The notes under the pieces are model-generated. The model did no database searches. It saw only the letters and a list, made by a program, of their open reading frames with translations, and was not told the origin of the DNA. Positions 29,500 to 37,312 of a stretch of 44,286 bases of DNA are shown here, in pieces. The stretch is from assembly GCA_000621405.1 (NCBI GenBank), contig JHYK01000023.1, forward strand, positions 1-44,286. Direction: 5' to 3'. Position 1 is the first letter of the stretch, and every line of letters begins with the position of its first letter. Made by a program: the position numbers and the translations under genes. The stretch is from Lachnospiraceae bacterium AC3007 (GTDB lineage: Bacteria; Bacillota; Clostridia; Lachnospirales; Lachnospiraceae).

Positions 29500-30850
29500 A
29501 GCGGCATTGGCAGCCGGCGGCACAGTACTGGCTGACCAGTGGAAAGAGTATTTCTACTGTGATTCTATTGACACTGATGTACTGCTCGTTAAGGGCCAGA
29601 AAAGGACCGGCCCTAAATCCAGCAACACAAAAGGCTCGGATAATATCATCTCAAACGGGTCAGTCATCGCGGTAAATGAAGGTCAGTGTATGATAATCGT
29701 CGAGCAGGGAGCTATCGTCGATCTTTGCTCAGAGCCCGGAGAATATACATTCGATCAATCCACAGAGCCGTCCATTTTCTCAGGCGGTCTGGGACAGGGC
29801 GTCAAGGACAGCTTCAAGACCTTCGGCCGCAGGTTCACATTCGGCGGAGATACAGGCAAGGATCAGAGGGTGTACTTTTTTAACACAAAGGACATCATCG
29901 GAAATAAATACGGTACGCCTGAAGCAGTTCCTTTCAGGGTAGTCGATAATAATATCGGTCTCGATGTGGATATCTCCATCAGATGTAACGGTCTGTATTC
30001 TTTCCGCATCATCGATCCCGTTCTTCTTTACAAGAAGATAGCCGGCAATGTGACTGATTCTTACAGGAAGGATCAGATAGAGGATCAGCTGAAGTCAGAG
30101 CTTATCACCGCTCTTCAGCCGGCATTTGCCCGTATCTCGGAAGAGGGCGTAAGATATTCCGCTCTTCCCGGACATACAAAGGAGCTTACAAAGGCTCTCC
30201 ATGATGAGCTTATCCCGACATGGGGCGCAGATTACGGCATAGAGGTTGTAAACGTTACGATCAATTCCGCTACTGCTTCCGAGGAAGATCAGAAGATGAT
30301 CAAGCAGCTCCAGGCAGCGGCTGTGAACAGGAATCCGATGATGGCGGCAGCAAATCTTACAGCAGCACAGGCAGATGCTATGAGAGATGCAGCAAACAAC
30401 CAGAGTGCAGGACCGATGATGGCATTCGCCGGAATGAACATGGCAAACATGGCAGGCGGAATGAATGCAGGACAGCTCTTCAATATGGGAGCTCAGCAGC
30501 AGGCACAGGCAGCAGCGCAGCCTCAGGCTCCTGCTGGCGGTGTGGTAGCCGGAGCAGCAGCTCCCGCAGCCGATACCTGGCAGTGTCCTAAGTGTAACAA
30601 GCCTGTTTCCGGAAAGTTCTGTCCGGATTGCGGTTCTCCGAAGCCCGCTGAAGAGAAGGGTTGGGAGTGCCCGAGCTGTCATAAGATCAATCTCGGCAAA
30701 TTCTGTCAGGAGTGTGGAGCACCCAAGCCGGCAGGAGCACCGTTATACAAGTGCGACAAGTGCGGATGGGAGCCCGAGGATCCGATGAATCCTCCGAAGT
30801 TCTGCCCTCAGTGCGGAGATCCCTTCGACGAGAACGATATTCAGAAGTAA
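29486..30850 (+). CDS. SPFH-domain protein with C-terminal zinc ribbons
   Basis: 454 residues. Residues ~20-270 form an SPFH/band-7-like domain of the type annotated as virion core protein-like (B. subtilis YdjI group). A Met/Ala/Gln-rich linker (~280-360) follows, then three zinc ribbons: C367/C370/C379/C382, C395/C398/C407/C410 and C423/C426/C440/C443. There is no TM segment, so membrane attachment probably needs partners. YdjI in B. subtilis links PspA-type membrane-stress protection to the membrane together with zinc-ribbon membrane proteins. The next gene encodes such a protein. AAGGAAG precedes the ATG. Confidence 0.85.
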   Translation: MGLIKAALAAGGTVLADQWKEYFYCDSIDTDVLLVKGQKRTGPKSSNTKGSDNIISNGSVIAVNEGQCMIIVEQGAIVDLCSEPGEYTFDQSTEPSIFSGGLGQGVKDSFKTFGRRFTFGGDTGKDQRVYFFNTKDIIGNKYGTPEAVPFRVVDNNIGLDVDISIRCNGLYSFRIIDPVLLYKKIAGNVTDSYRKDQIEDQLKSELITALQPAFARISEEGVRYSALPGHTKELTKALHDELIPTWGADYGIEVVNVTINSATASEEDQKMIKQLQAAAVNRNPMMAAANLTAAQADAMRDAANNQSAGPMMAFAGMNMANMAGGMNAGQLFNMGAQQQAQAAAQPQAPAGGVVAGAAAPAADTWQCPKCNKPVSGKFCPDCGSPKPAEEKGWECPSCHKINLGKFCQECGAPKPAGAPLYKCDKCGWEPEDPMNPPKFCPQCGDPFDENDIQK

Positions 30851-30877
30851 TATCGGGATCATTGTATCAGACTTTTT

Positions 30878-30906
30878 TCGGGCCATGCTTTATCAGCATG
30901 GCCCGA
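30878..30906. terminator. 12-bp hairpin between SPFH and zinc-ribbon genes
   Basis: A perfect stem (30878-30889 with 30895-30906, loop TTATC) is preceded, not followed, by a run of T on the plus strand. It therefore is not a standard terminator in either direction, but could act as a partial terminator or an mRNA-stabilising structure between the two genes. Confidence 0.45.
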
Positions 30907-30956
30907 TATCGCTGTGGTTATGAATTCCGTATTGACGGAACAAGCGAGGAAACAGA

Positions 30957-31748
30957 ATGCAGGTAAAATGCGATTATTGCGGAAGCTATATTGAGGAGCA
31001 GCTTGAGAGTTGTCCTAACTGCGGGGCGCCGAATGTGCATATCAAAAGAACGGCGACAGGTGTACCGCGAACCATAGAGGAGCTGAAAGCCTTTTGCGAG
31101 GAGAAAAATGTCCCCGTTGATAAATTTCATTTCCATATCGGAGAGGATTACAGGGGACCGCAGGCATTCGGTATCTATTACGACGAGCAACAGAAGGAGT
31201 ACGTCGTATATAAGAATAAGTCAGATGGTACAAGAGCCGTAAGATATCATGGCCACGACGAAGGATATGCAGTAAATGAGATCTACCAGAAGCTCAAGGA
31301 ACAGATAGGCGACTATAAAGCATACAGAGCTTCCAAGGGAGCGATCCATACAGGGAAGCCATCTTCTTCGGGTGGAGGAGACGCTCTCATAAAACTGATC
31401 ACAGGAGCCCTGATCCTTTTTGCGGTGGTCATCGCTCTCCTGACTTCTGTTATTTCTTCTTTTTTTGGAGGTAATAAAAACAGCGGGTCGTATTACAACT
31501 ATAACGGATCGAGTTATTATTATGATGACGGACAGTGGTATTCATATGACGACGGGAATTATACCGAGACATATGATGTTCCCGATGAACTGGAGAAAAA
31601 CCGGGATGATTACTATGATGACATCAACGAATACAACCAGGAGACTATAGACTCCGACTGGGACGACGATGATGATTTCGACTGGGATTCCGACTGGGAT
31701 TCAGATTGGGACTCCGACTGGGACTCCGGATGGGATTCGGATTGGTGA
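30957..31748 (+). CDS. Zinc-ribbon membrane protein with Asp/Trp repeat tail
   Basis: 263 residues. An N-terminal zinc ribbon (C5/C8, C19/C22) is followed by a soluble region (~30-135), one TM helix (~144-168), a Tyr/Gly/Asn-rich stretch, and an acidic tail built on DSDWDSDW repeats. The DNA of that tail is a 12-base tandem repeat (~31680-31745). The arrangement (zinc ribbon plus TM next to an SPFH/zinc-ribbon protein) recalls B. subtilis YdjG/YdjH with YdjI. Orientation: ribbon likely cytosolic, tail outside. The function of the tail is unknown. GAGGA precedes the ATG. Confidence 0.75.
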   Translation: MQVKCDYCGSYIEEQLESCPNCGAPNVHIKRTATGVPRTIEELKAFCEEKNVPVDKFHFHIGEDYRGPQAFGIYYDEQQKEYVVYKNKSDGTRAVRYHGHDEGYAVNEIYQKLKEQIGDYKAYRASKGAIHTGKPSSSGGGDALIKLITGALILFAVVIALLTSVISSFFGGNKNSGSYYNYNGSSYYYDDGQWYSYDDGNYTETYDVPDELEKNRDDYYDDINEYNQETIDSDWDDDDDFDWDSDWDSDWDSDWDSGWDSDW

Positions 31749-31820
31749 AGGAGCCAGTGGCTCCTTCACGCCCGCGTTTCGAGCGCCATGCGCGAGAGCG
31801 GGCCGGGGAAGCGCTGGTCG
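31745..31820 (+). repeat. Structured repeat, type R (copy 1)
   Basis: An 11-bp hairpin (31745-31755 with 31759-31769) overlaps the stop codon of the zinc-ribbon gene and lacks a T-run. It is followed by a stem GCCCGC (31770-31775)/GCGGGC (31798-31803) enclosing GCGC-CAT-GCGC, then CGGGGAAGC (31804-31812). The 15-mer GAGCGCCATGCGCGA (31781-31795) recurs at 31844-31858. The same order of parts occurs at 38186-38264 beside tRNA-Pro. Confidence 0.6.
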
Positions 31821-31843
31821 GAGATTCTTTTAGCAGCGCGAGA

Positions 31844-31858
31844 GAGCGCCATGCGCGA
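31844..31858 (+). repeat. Second copy of the type R core 15-mer
   Basis: GAGCGCCATGCGCGA is identical to 31781-31795, 63 bases upstream. Only the GCGC-CAT-GCGC hairpin is kept; the outer stem and the CGGGGAAGC block are absent. Confidence 0.6.
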
Positions 31859-31873
31859 TCCCGTCTGTTTCAC

Positions 31874-31902
31874 TTGTTACAAGGATATTTCTGTGATATC
31901 AT
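31874..31902 (+). promoter_or_regulatory. Promoter of tRNA-Arg
   Basis: TTGTTA (31874-31879), a 17-base spacer and TATCAT (31897-31902), ~45 bases before the tRNA. Confidence 0.6.
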
Positions 31903-31912
31903 ATCGTGGTGT

Positions 31913-31939
31913 CCGGAATGCAAAGCATGCCGGGGAAGC
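31913..31939 (+). repeat. Degenerate type R-like hairpin before tRNA-Arg
   Basis: A CCGG-x-ATGC/GCAT-x-CCGG hairpin (31913-31933) ends in the same CGGGGAAGC (31931-31939) that closes the type R repeats at 31804 and 38246. It sits 8 bases before the mature tRNA 5' end, so it would be in the tRNA leader removed by RNase P. Confidence 0.45.
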
Positions 31940-31946
31940 AGAAAAA

Positions 31947-32020
31947 GTCTACGTAGCTCAGTTGGATAGAGCGACCGCCTCCTAAGCGGTAGGTCGGAGG
32001 TTCGAATCCTCTCGTGGACG
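31947..32020 (+). tRNA. tRNA-Arg (anticodon CCT)
   Basis: Acceptor GTCTACG pairs with CGTGGAC; the D-arm region reads AGCTCAGTTGGATAGAGC; anticodon stem ACCGC/GCGGT with loop CTCCTAA gives CCT (reads AGG); T-arm GGAGG-TTCGAAT-CCTCT. CCA is not encoded. Its last 11 bases before the discriminator (CTCTCGTGGAC) recur at the end of each of three downstream units and again at 37544. Confidence 0.95.
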
Positions 32021-32024
32021 TGAT

Positions 32025-32068
32025 TAATACAGAAGTACCCGGGAAGTATCCCGGGTACTTCTGTATTA
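32025..32068. terminator. 20-bp perfect hairpin after tRNA-Arg
   Basis: A 20-bp perfect inverted repeat (32025-32044 with 32049-32068, loop AGTA) starts 4 bases after the tRNA. It is followed by only a short AT stretch, so it is terminator-like without a proper U-tract; it could equally be a processing or recombination structure. A second hairpin (TTCGAGTCC/GGACTCGAA, 32069-32090) follows at once. Confidence 0.6.
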
Positions 32069-32093
32069 TTCGAGTCCTGTCGGACTCGAACAA

Positions 32094-32175
32094 GGTTCGA
32101 TCTCGCAGGGCGCAAGGCCCTGCTCGGTCGGCGCTAAACCAAGGTCCACAGGACCTTGAGCGCCCTCTCGTGGAC
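32094..32175 (+). repeat. Structured tandem unit 1 (type T)
   Basis: GGTTCGA then TCTCG; helix A GCAGGGC (32105-32111)/GCCCTGC (32117-32123); TCGGTC; helix C GGCGCT (32130-32135)/AGCGCC (32159-32164) enclosing AAACC and helix B AAGGTCC (32141-32147)/GGACCTT (32151-32157); then CTCTCGTGGAC (32165-32175), identical to the 3' end of tRNA-Arg. The GTCCAC in and next to helix B can also pair with the terminal GTGGAC. Confidence 0.75.
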
Positions 32176-32183
32176 ATTAACGA

Positions 32184-32265
32184 GGGTAGATCTCGCAGGG
32201 CGCAAGGCCCTGCTCGGTCGGCGCTAAACCAAGGTCCACAGGACCTTGAGCGCCCTCTCGTGGAC
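32184..32265 (+). repeat. Structured tandem unit 2 (type T)
   Basis: From 32191 this unit is identical for 78 bases to unit 1 (from 32101), a 90-base period. It is preceded by GGGTAGA in place of GGTTCGA, so the T-loop-like flank is degenerate while the body is not, which points to a recent duplication or gene conversion. Confidence 0.75.
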
Positions 32266-32284
32266 ATTCCTTCGGGCTTCGAAA

Positions 32285-32367
32285 GGTTCGAAGTCTCGGA
32301 ATGCTTGCGCATTCCTCGGTCGGTCCAAAACCGACGTCCACCGGACGTCGTGGACCCTCTCGTGGAC
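32285..32367 (+). repeat. Structured tandem unit 3 (type T, diverged)
   Basis: Same plan with different helices: A GGAATGC (32298-32304)/GCATTCC (32309-32315); C GGTCCA (32322-32327)/TGGACC (32351-32356); B GACGTCC (32333-32339)/GGACGTC (32343-32349). TCTCG, TCGGTC, AAACC, the 3-base loop AC(A/C), the single G and the terminal CTCTCGTGGAC are kept. At least eight base pairs changed on both sides relative to unit 1, i.e. covariation. Confidence 0.75.
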
Positions 32368-32376
32368 TCGAGCGAG

Positions 32377-32390
32377 GTTCGGTCTTCGTA
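32377..32390 (+). repeat. Truncated fourth type T unit
   Basis: GGTTCGGTCTTCG after unit 3 resembles the GGTTCGATCTCG that opens unit 1, but the similarity stops near 32390, where AT-rich sequence begins. It marks the junction between the repeat array and the AT-rich segment carrying the next gene. Apart from these units, 32021-32506 contains no gene. Confidence 0.35.
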
Positions 32391-32397
32391 TTGCATC

Positions 32398-32425
32398 TTG
32401 AAAGAATATGTATTGGTTGTATAAT
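32398..32425 (+). promoter_or_regulatory. Candidate promoter of the AT-rich acyltransferase
   Basis: TTGAAA (32398-32403), a 16-base spacer and a perfect TATAAT (32420-32425), ~80 bases before the ATG. Confidence 0.55.
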
Positions 32426-32506
32426 TTCACGTATATTTATGTAAAAATTAAACAGCCCTAAGATATGCTGATTAGAATAAAGCGTTTAGTAATAGGAGCA
32501 TCTTAT

Positions 32507-33628
32507 ATGTCACGTGTCGATAATGTCAGCAATAATAGTAAACTATCGGCCAACGAGTCAAAAAGAATACAGATATTGAAAGTGTTGTTCACTATAATGA
32601 TTTTATTGAATCATTCTTATAGTGAAAACATCTACTTTGTAGGGAGTAATGTAATTCTCGATACTCCAAATTGGTTCAGATACACAAAAATTATCTTATC
32701 TAATGTCATATCTATGTGTTCGGTATCAGGTTTTTTCTTCTTATCAGCTTTTCTGTTATACCGTAAACCATTTCTATGGCGGGAAAACATTATCAAGAAA
32801 TGCAGGAGTTTAGCGGTTCCGTATTTTATTTTAAATACTTTTTGGATCGTTCTGATTTTTGCAGCTCAAAGCATTTCTGTTCTATCGGGATTTTTTTCTA
32901 ATCCTGATCTACTTATCGCCAAATGGGGATTTAAGGATTGGATTTCGGCTTATATAGGCTCATCAAATAATTCTTTTCCCTTTTTATATCCATTGTGGTT
33001 TCTAAGGGATTTATTTGTAATGAACCTTTTGGCCAAGATTGTCGAAAAAGTTGTTGATGTCTTAGGGAAATATTCATTGTTTCTATTCGTGGCATTATGG
33101 TTGTTTGTTGATTCATCCCATATATTTTTCTGTGATATCAGAGCAATATGTTTCTGGGGTATGGGTTGCGTTATTGCAAAAAAAGAGCGTTCATTATCAT
33201 GCTTTGATAATATCAATAAAAAGAGTCTATTAGTTTTGTATACCTGTTTGGTTATTTGTACGGGTGTGCTATTGAACACCAAAACGCTTGGAGCATTGAT
33301 AATATATAGAATGTGTATTGCGGTTGGTATTATATTTTGGTATGCCTGCGCAACTATTTATAAATCGAAAATTAACGAGGTGCTGTTATTTGTTTCAAAT
33401 TATAGTTTTTGTATTTATCTATTCCATGAATTTAATCTTACAGCACTTAAAAAAGTATTTGCGATTATTTTTCCGCAAACTCTGTTATTTCAATTTATAG
33501 AGTATATGGGGATTCCATTTATTATACTTCTGCTCTGCTTGATATTAAGTATTCTTCTTGAAAAATTCATGCCTGATTTATACATATTAATTAATGGTGG
33601 TCGACGTAAATTAAAGGTGAGTAAGTAG
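32507..33628 (+). CDS. Acyltransferase 3-like membrane protein (AT-rich)
   Basis: 373 residues from the ATG at 32507 (AGGAG 9 bases upstream). About ten TM segments. KVLFTIMILLNHSYSEN near the N-terminus, with a His in the usual place, and SGFFFLSAFLLYRKPF resemble acyltransferase 3/O-acetyltransferases of surface polysaccharides. It is visibly more AT-rich than its neighbours and uses many A/T-ending codons, consistent with transfer. It starts right after the repeat array next to tRNA-Arg. The acceptor substrate cannot be told. Confidence 0.72.
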   Translation: MSRVDNVSNNSKLSANESKRIQILKVLFTIMILLNHSYSENIYFVGSNVILDTPNWFRYTKIILSNVISMCSVSGFFFLSAFLLYRKPFLWRENIIKKCRSLAVPYFILNTFWIVLIFAAQSISVLSGFFSNPDLLIAKWGFKDWISAYIGSSNNSFPFLYPLWFLRDLFVMNLLAKIVEKVVDVLGKYSLFLFVALWLFVDSSHIFFCDIRAICFWGMGCVIAKKERSLSCFDNINKKSLLVLYTCLVICTGVLLNTKTLGALIIYRMCIAVGIIFWYACATIYKSKINEVLLFVSNYSFCIYLFHEFNLTALKKVFAIIFPQTLLFQFIEYMGIPFIILLLCLILSILLEKFMPDLYILINGGRRKLKVSK

Positions 33629-33665
33629 GTTTCCTTTTTTGTGGGCATAATACAGGAATATAATA

Positions 33666-35219
33666 ATGATTAAAAAAGTGATCAGGATTTCTCTTACGAT
33701 AATATGTGCGTTTGCAGGGATCCTGTTAGTTTTTGGGCTGATAATAAAATATGAAATGTCCTGGAAGATTACGGATGTCGGGCTTGAAGGATCTCCCGAT
33801 GGAAGATACAATGTTCTTTTTCAATCGGTTGGAGAAGCTGACTGGCCTTTCGGTTATTCCCACGCCAAAGTGACGCTCAGGGACGGTGACCGGATCATTA
33901 AATCATTTCGTGAAGATATAGCCGATGATGGTGCACAGTTCAGGCCTGACAATTATTCCGTGGAGTGGATGAAATATGGGGCTGTAATAACCTTTACGGG
34001 TAGTGAACAGCCGGACAGAGAGGTCGAATTATTCTACGATGGCCGGGATTCCTTTGCAGGTTATACCAACGAAGAGATCGAGGGTATCCTGAAGGATAGA
34101 TACGGCATAGATCAGGTTGATAAGATCACCAAGGTTAAAGACGGATATGCTATCAAAGCTGACGGCATTGATTTTCGGACTGATGCTCGTATGGCTCTGC
34201 ATGACAGCTATCCTCAGGAAATGTTTAAGGCTGTGACTGATGAACTGTTCCCGGAGAGGTTTAACAGAAGCCTGGAATGGGACGTTCAAAAAGGAGAAGA
34301 CCCTTCAGATCTTGTTTATGCTCCTGTCATATCCATGAATGGTCCTGTTGATCACGATATTAATCCCTACTGTGAGGATATATGCGAGTGGCTTGACTGC
34401 TGCTTTGAACGGCTCCCATATTCAAAGGCGAAGAATATGTATGACGCAGCCGGACTTATAGCCGCAGCTCCTGACTATGGGAATGTAAGATTAGATTTTA
34501 ATAATATGCTCAGGCTGGATCACTATTCCGAAGACAGAGTCGGTTTTTATAATAACCTGTATACCTGTATAGAACGCTACTTAAACTATGAATATACCGC
34601 ATTCGGCGGCTCCATGCCGGCGGACTCTCCGGATGATGAAGCTGCCGGTGAGTCAGAATATACCGATGAGATAACAGAAGATGTAATAAAGCAGTGGGCT
34701 TCATATGATTATAAAGTGGCGTGTGATTTGCCTGATGGAAGAGAATATGCTCTCGTACCTATAGATCGTGCACTCGGAAGCAGCTTCTATGTCCTGCTGG
34801 CGTTTAATGAGAAGGGAAACCCTGACAGTGCGGAGCTCATAAATCCGGATCCCTTCAATCAGCACGGAGGAGAGGCACGATTTATTTCTTTCATGAACGA
34901 TGGGCGTACCGGTTTCGCAGCGCTGTCATATTCAGGCGGCAGCGAGGGCATGTTGTTCGAGACGTTTGACGGAGGAGCAAGCTTTCGGGAGATCATTCTT
35001 CCTTCTCCTAAAATAGAGCTTCCGACCGGAGAGTATTATAATCCTTTTGTCATGCCTGAAGAGGCCTGGGAAGAATCCGGTACCATTTACTTAAAGATCA
35101 GTCAGGGGCCAGATGGCGATCATCACAGCGCAGCTCTCGACGGTGCACGTACCATAGGCATTTATGCTTCAAAAGACGAAGGAAAAACTTTTGAGTTCGT
35201 CCGGGAAGAAGCGGAGTAA
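33666..35219 (+). CDS. Membrane-anchored protein with Asp-box motifs
   Basis: 517 residues. An N-terminal TM/signal anchor (~5-27) precedes an extracytoplasmic part. The segment SPDGRYNVLFQSVGEADWPFGYSHAKV (~43-70) resembles small beta domains of lipoproteins and anchored proteins in Firmicutes. Near the C-terminus two Asp-box-like motifs occur, TFDGGASF and SKDEGKTF, as in sialidase-like beta-propeller repeats; two copies are too few to call an enzyme. AGGA lies 8 bases upstream of the ATG. I do not recognise the whole protein. Confidence 0.6.
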   Translation: MIKKVIRISLTIICAFAGILLVFGLIIKYEMSWKITDVGLEGSPDGRYNVLFQSVGEADWPFGYSHAKVTLRDGDRIIKSFREDIADDGAQFRPDNYSVEWMKYGAVITFTGSEQPDREVELFYDGRDSFAGYTNEEIEGILKDRYGIDQVDKITKVKDGYAIKADGIDFRTDARMALHDSYPQEMFKAVTDELFPERFNRSLEWDVQKGEDPSDLVYAPVISMNGPVDHDINPYCEDICEWLDCCFERLPYSKAKNMYDAAGLIAAAPDYGNVRLDFNNMLRLDHYSEDRVGFYNNLYTCIERYLNYEYTAFGGSMPADSPDDEAAGESEYTDEITEDVIKQWASYDYKVACDLPDGREYALVPIDRALGSSFYVLLAFNEKGNPDSAELINPDPFNQHGGEARFISFMNDGRTGFAALSYSGGSEGMLFETFDGGASFREIILPSPKIELPTGEYYNPFVMPEEAWEESGTIYLKISQGPDGDHHSAALDGARTIGIYASKDEGKTFEFVREEAE

Positions 35220-35228
35220 GGTGAAAGA

Positions 35229-35246
35229 CGGGGTAGTTATACCCCG
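35229..35246 (+). terminator. Possible terminator
   Basis: 7-bp stem CGGGGTA/TACCCCG with loop GTTA, 10 bases after the preceding stop, followed by the imperfect U-tract GTTATTTATAT. A second small hairpin (ACACCT/AGGTGT, 35289-35303) lies before the next gene. Confidence 0.45.
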
Positions 35247-35328
35247 GTTATTTATATATAATATGTACCATGATCGAAAAAGGCTCCGACACCTAACAGG
35301 TGTGAGATAAGAAAGACGGGATTGGTTT

Positions 35329-36525
35329 ATGAAAAAAATACACATCGCATGGATCTCTTTGATATGTACGCTGCTTCTTTCAGGCTGCGGAAGCCGCGAA
35401 GCGGTACCTACGGATGTCCCTGAACCTGTGCAGGAAGAAGCAGGTGATCAGGTGACGCCGACCGAAACTCCAGAAGAAGAAACAACAAAGCAGGAAACAT
35501 CCGAGCCGGAGGATCAGGATCCTTCTGAAGCAGAGTCTGAACCGGAAACCGATCAGGAATCTGCCGAACATGTTGATAATTACTATATCCACATGTTTGA
35601 TTCTTTCGATGATCTGCTTTATTTGTACAAGGAAGCTCAGGATGGGCATTACACAGCGGATCAGATCGATCTGATCTTCGGATACGGGGATGCGCTTTTA
35701 GAGCGCGGATGGCCGAACGAGGCATCATCATATGACGTCGGGTATGTGTATTACGATGTAGACTCCAACGGTACAGATGAGCTGATCATCACATTCGACA
35801 ATGAGATCGTCGAGATATACAGTTATTTCGGTGAAAGGGTTAAGCGCTTTTATTCAGCACCGGTGGGTTATGAGGTAACTCTGTATCCGGATGGGATCCT
35901 CAGTCAGTATGCTCCTGACACTTCGGATTTTCCGGGCACGTCATGGTATTCATATGATGCGGGACTTGGGGAATATTTTGAGGATTTTGAAGAATTGGAG
36001 GGAGAGTATTACACCTTCTGCCATTATGATTTTTCCGGTCCGGAGCGTGATGAGTTGGAAGCCCGTCTTCGCGAAGATCCGGATGCTGATATGCCGGTCT
36101 GGATATATGAGTGGTATGATCAGCTGACAAAGACTGATTATGATAAGCTTCTTCCGAAGAGCAAACCGGTAGAGCTTCCTGAAGGAAATAAACTTGCCGA
36201 AGTCGTGCTTCCGGACGGCTATACCCCGAGGTATGAGGCAAATGAAGGATATGAAGAAGAAACGATACCGGAATATCTTCTTTATGTGAAATCATCTGAC
36301 GGATATGCAAACCTTCGTAAGGGACCCGGTACCGAGTATGATGTGATATGTAAGATCCCGACCGGCGAGTCCATGGAGGTATATCGTGAGAGCGCGACGG
36401 ATAAAAAAGGTAAAAAATGGCTGAAGGTTGCGTATTGGCATTCGGACGGAGAAGCCGGGCCTGATGGATCTGATGATCCAGGTGTATGGGAAACCGGATG
36501 GATATCCGAGTCACAGGTTGAATAA
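35329..36525 (+). CDS. Lipoprotein with C-terminal SH3-like domain
   Basis: 398 residues. The signal peptide ends in the lipobox LLLSGC (Cys20 is the lipidation site). A Glu/Pro/Thr-rich linker runs to ~85; the middle (~90-290) holds acidic, Tyr-rich segments such as YYDVDSNGTDELIITFDNE, a pattern seen in Clostridia lipoproteins with VCBS-like turns. The last ~85 residues form a bacterial SH3 domain (SSDGYANLRKGPGTEYDVI ... GWISESQV) that usually binds the cell wall. Function unknown; outer face of the membrane. Confidence 0.75.
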   Translation: MKKIHIAWISLICTLLLSGCGSREAVPTDVPEPVQEEAGDQVTPTETPEEETTKQETSEPEDQDPSEAESEPETDQESAEHVDNYYIHMFDSFDDLLYLYKEAQDGHYTADQIDLIFGYGDALLERGWPNEASSYDVGYVYYDVDSNGTDELIITFDNEIVEIYSYFGERVKRFYSAPVGYEVTLYPDGILSQYAPDTSDFPGTSWYSYDAGLGEYFEDFEELEGEYYTFCHYDFSGPERDELEARLREDPDADMPVWIYEWYDQLTKTDYDKLLPKSKPVELPEGNKLAEVVLPDGYTPRYEANEGYEEETIPEYLLYVKSSDGYANLRKGPGTEYDVICKIPTGESMEVYRESATDKKGKKWLKVAYWHSDGEAGPDGSDDPGVWETGWISESQVE

Positions 36526-36561
36526 CGAAGAACATATCGAAATAAAAAAGGGCGGTAAGAA

Positions 36562-37308
36562 ATGACGACAGAAGAAAAAAACGAGATGTATCGCAGGAAT
36601 CAGCAAAAGCAGATAAAGGGCAGAAAAACCAACATAATAGCTGTGATAGTTTTGCTCGTTGCAGGAGTGGCAATCACACTTTTGCTCAATTTCATAAGTA
36701 ATATGAGACAAAGTGAGATAGCAGAGGCGATAGTACTGGATTCGATGCCGATCAGTGAGTTCCTTGCACAGAATGAGACCGGCTCAGCTATTTATACCGG
36801 AGAGATAAAAGCTGTAAATCCTGTCGTCAGCAAGGAAGAAGGCGGTGAATTCATTTCCTTTATGCGTAAAGCAGAGCGGGAAGAGAAGATATATAACGAA
36901 AAAGAAAAGAAATATGAGACTAAGACCACAGCGCTACCAAGAGAGAGCGAGGATGATTTCTGCCAGGATATAGAAATAGATGATGTTGTAGTGCCGTATA
37001 AATACTTTCATGATCTTCCGTCATATTCAAAAACAGATTATGAAGGAGCAGACAGCAATCGGATCAAAACGACATTTTCTTATACCCCTTCGCATCTGGA
37101 AGGGACTTTCTTCTTAAAATGTAAGAACGGAGAAGTATCATCTGCACAATATTATGGATCGGAAGATGTTGCGGGTGAAAGCAAAAAAGGATTCAATATT
37201 GCCCGCGCCATCATATGGATCATTATCATCGGGATCGAGATATACCTAATTATGGGCATCGTCAGATCATCGAAGGCCATTAAAAATATAGAAGGTAAAC
37301 TACAGTAA
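36562..37308 (+). CDS. Membrane protein with two TM segments, unknown function
   Basis: 248 residues. A basic N-terminus precedes TM1 (~24-44), then a ~165-residue presumably extracytoplasmic domain with Lys/Glu-rich stretches and the SYTPSHLEGTFFLKCKNGEV segment, and TM2 (~216-235). I recognise no family. It follows the lipoprotein by 36 bases with a plausible GGCGG site, so the two may be cotranscribed. Confidence 0.55.
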   Translation: MTTEEKNEMYRRNQQKQIKGRKTNIIAVIVLLVAGVAITLLLNFISNMRQSEIAEAIVLDSMPISEFLAQNETGSAIYTGEIKAVNPVVSKEEGGEFISFMRKAEREEKIYNEKEKKYETKTTALPRESEDDFCQDIEIDDVVVPYKYFHDLPSYSKTDYEGADSNRIKTTFSYTPSHLEGTFFLKCKNGEVSSAQYYGSEDVAGESKKGFNIARAIIWIIIIGIEIYLIMGIVRSSKAIKNIEGKLQ

Positions 37309-37312
37309 AACG

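Noticed and set aside
30220-30591. Alternative-frame reading inside the SPFH gene
   Set aside because: Ser/Arg/Cys-rich shadow of the Ala/Gln/Met-rich linker in the real frame.
32094-32367. The tandem units as a CRISPR array
   Set aside because: The conserved parts are interleaved with pairing helices, units 1 and 2 are identical throughout, there is no constant repeat with unique spacers, and no cas gene is near.
32094-32367. The tandem units as integron attC sites
   Set aside because: No cassette genes lie between them, and no integron integrase or the conserved GTTRRRY core is seen.
31899-32424. Open frames on both strands across the tRNA-Arg repeat array
   Set aside because: They consist of translated tRNA and repeat units (for example SRSCGPWFSADRAGPCAL twice). 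Covarying helices explain the sequence better than protein coding.
35900-36673. Long minus-strand open frame under the SH3 lipoprotein gene
   Set aside because: His/Pro/Ser-rich antisense shadow; the plus-strand frame has a lipobox and an SH3 domain.
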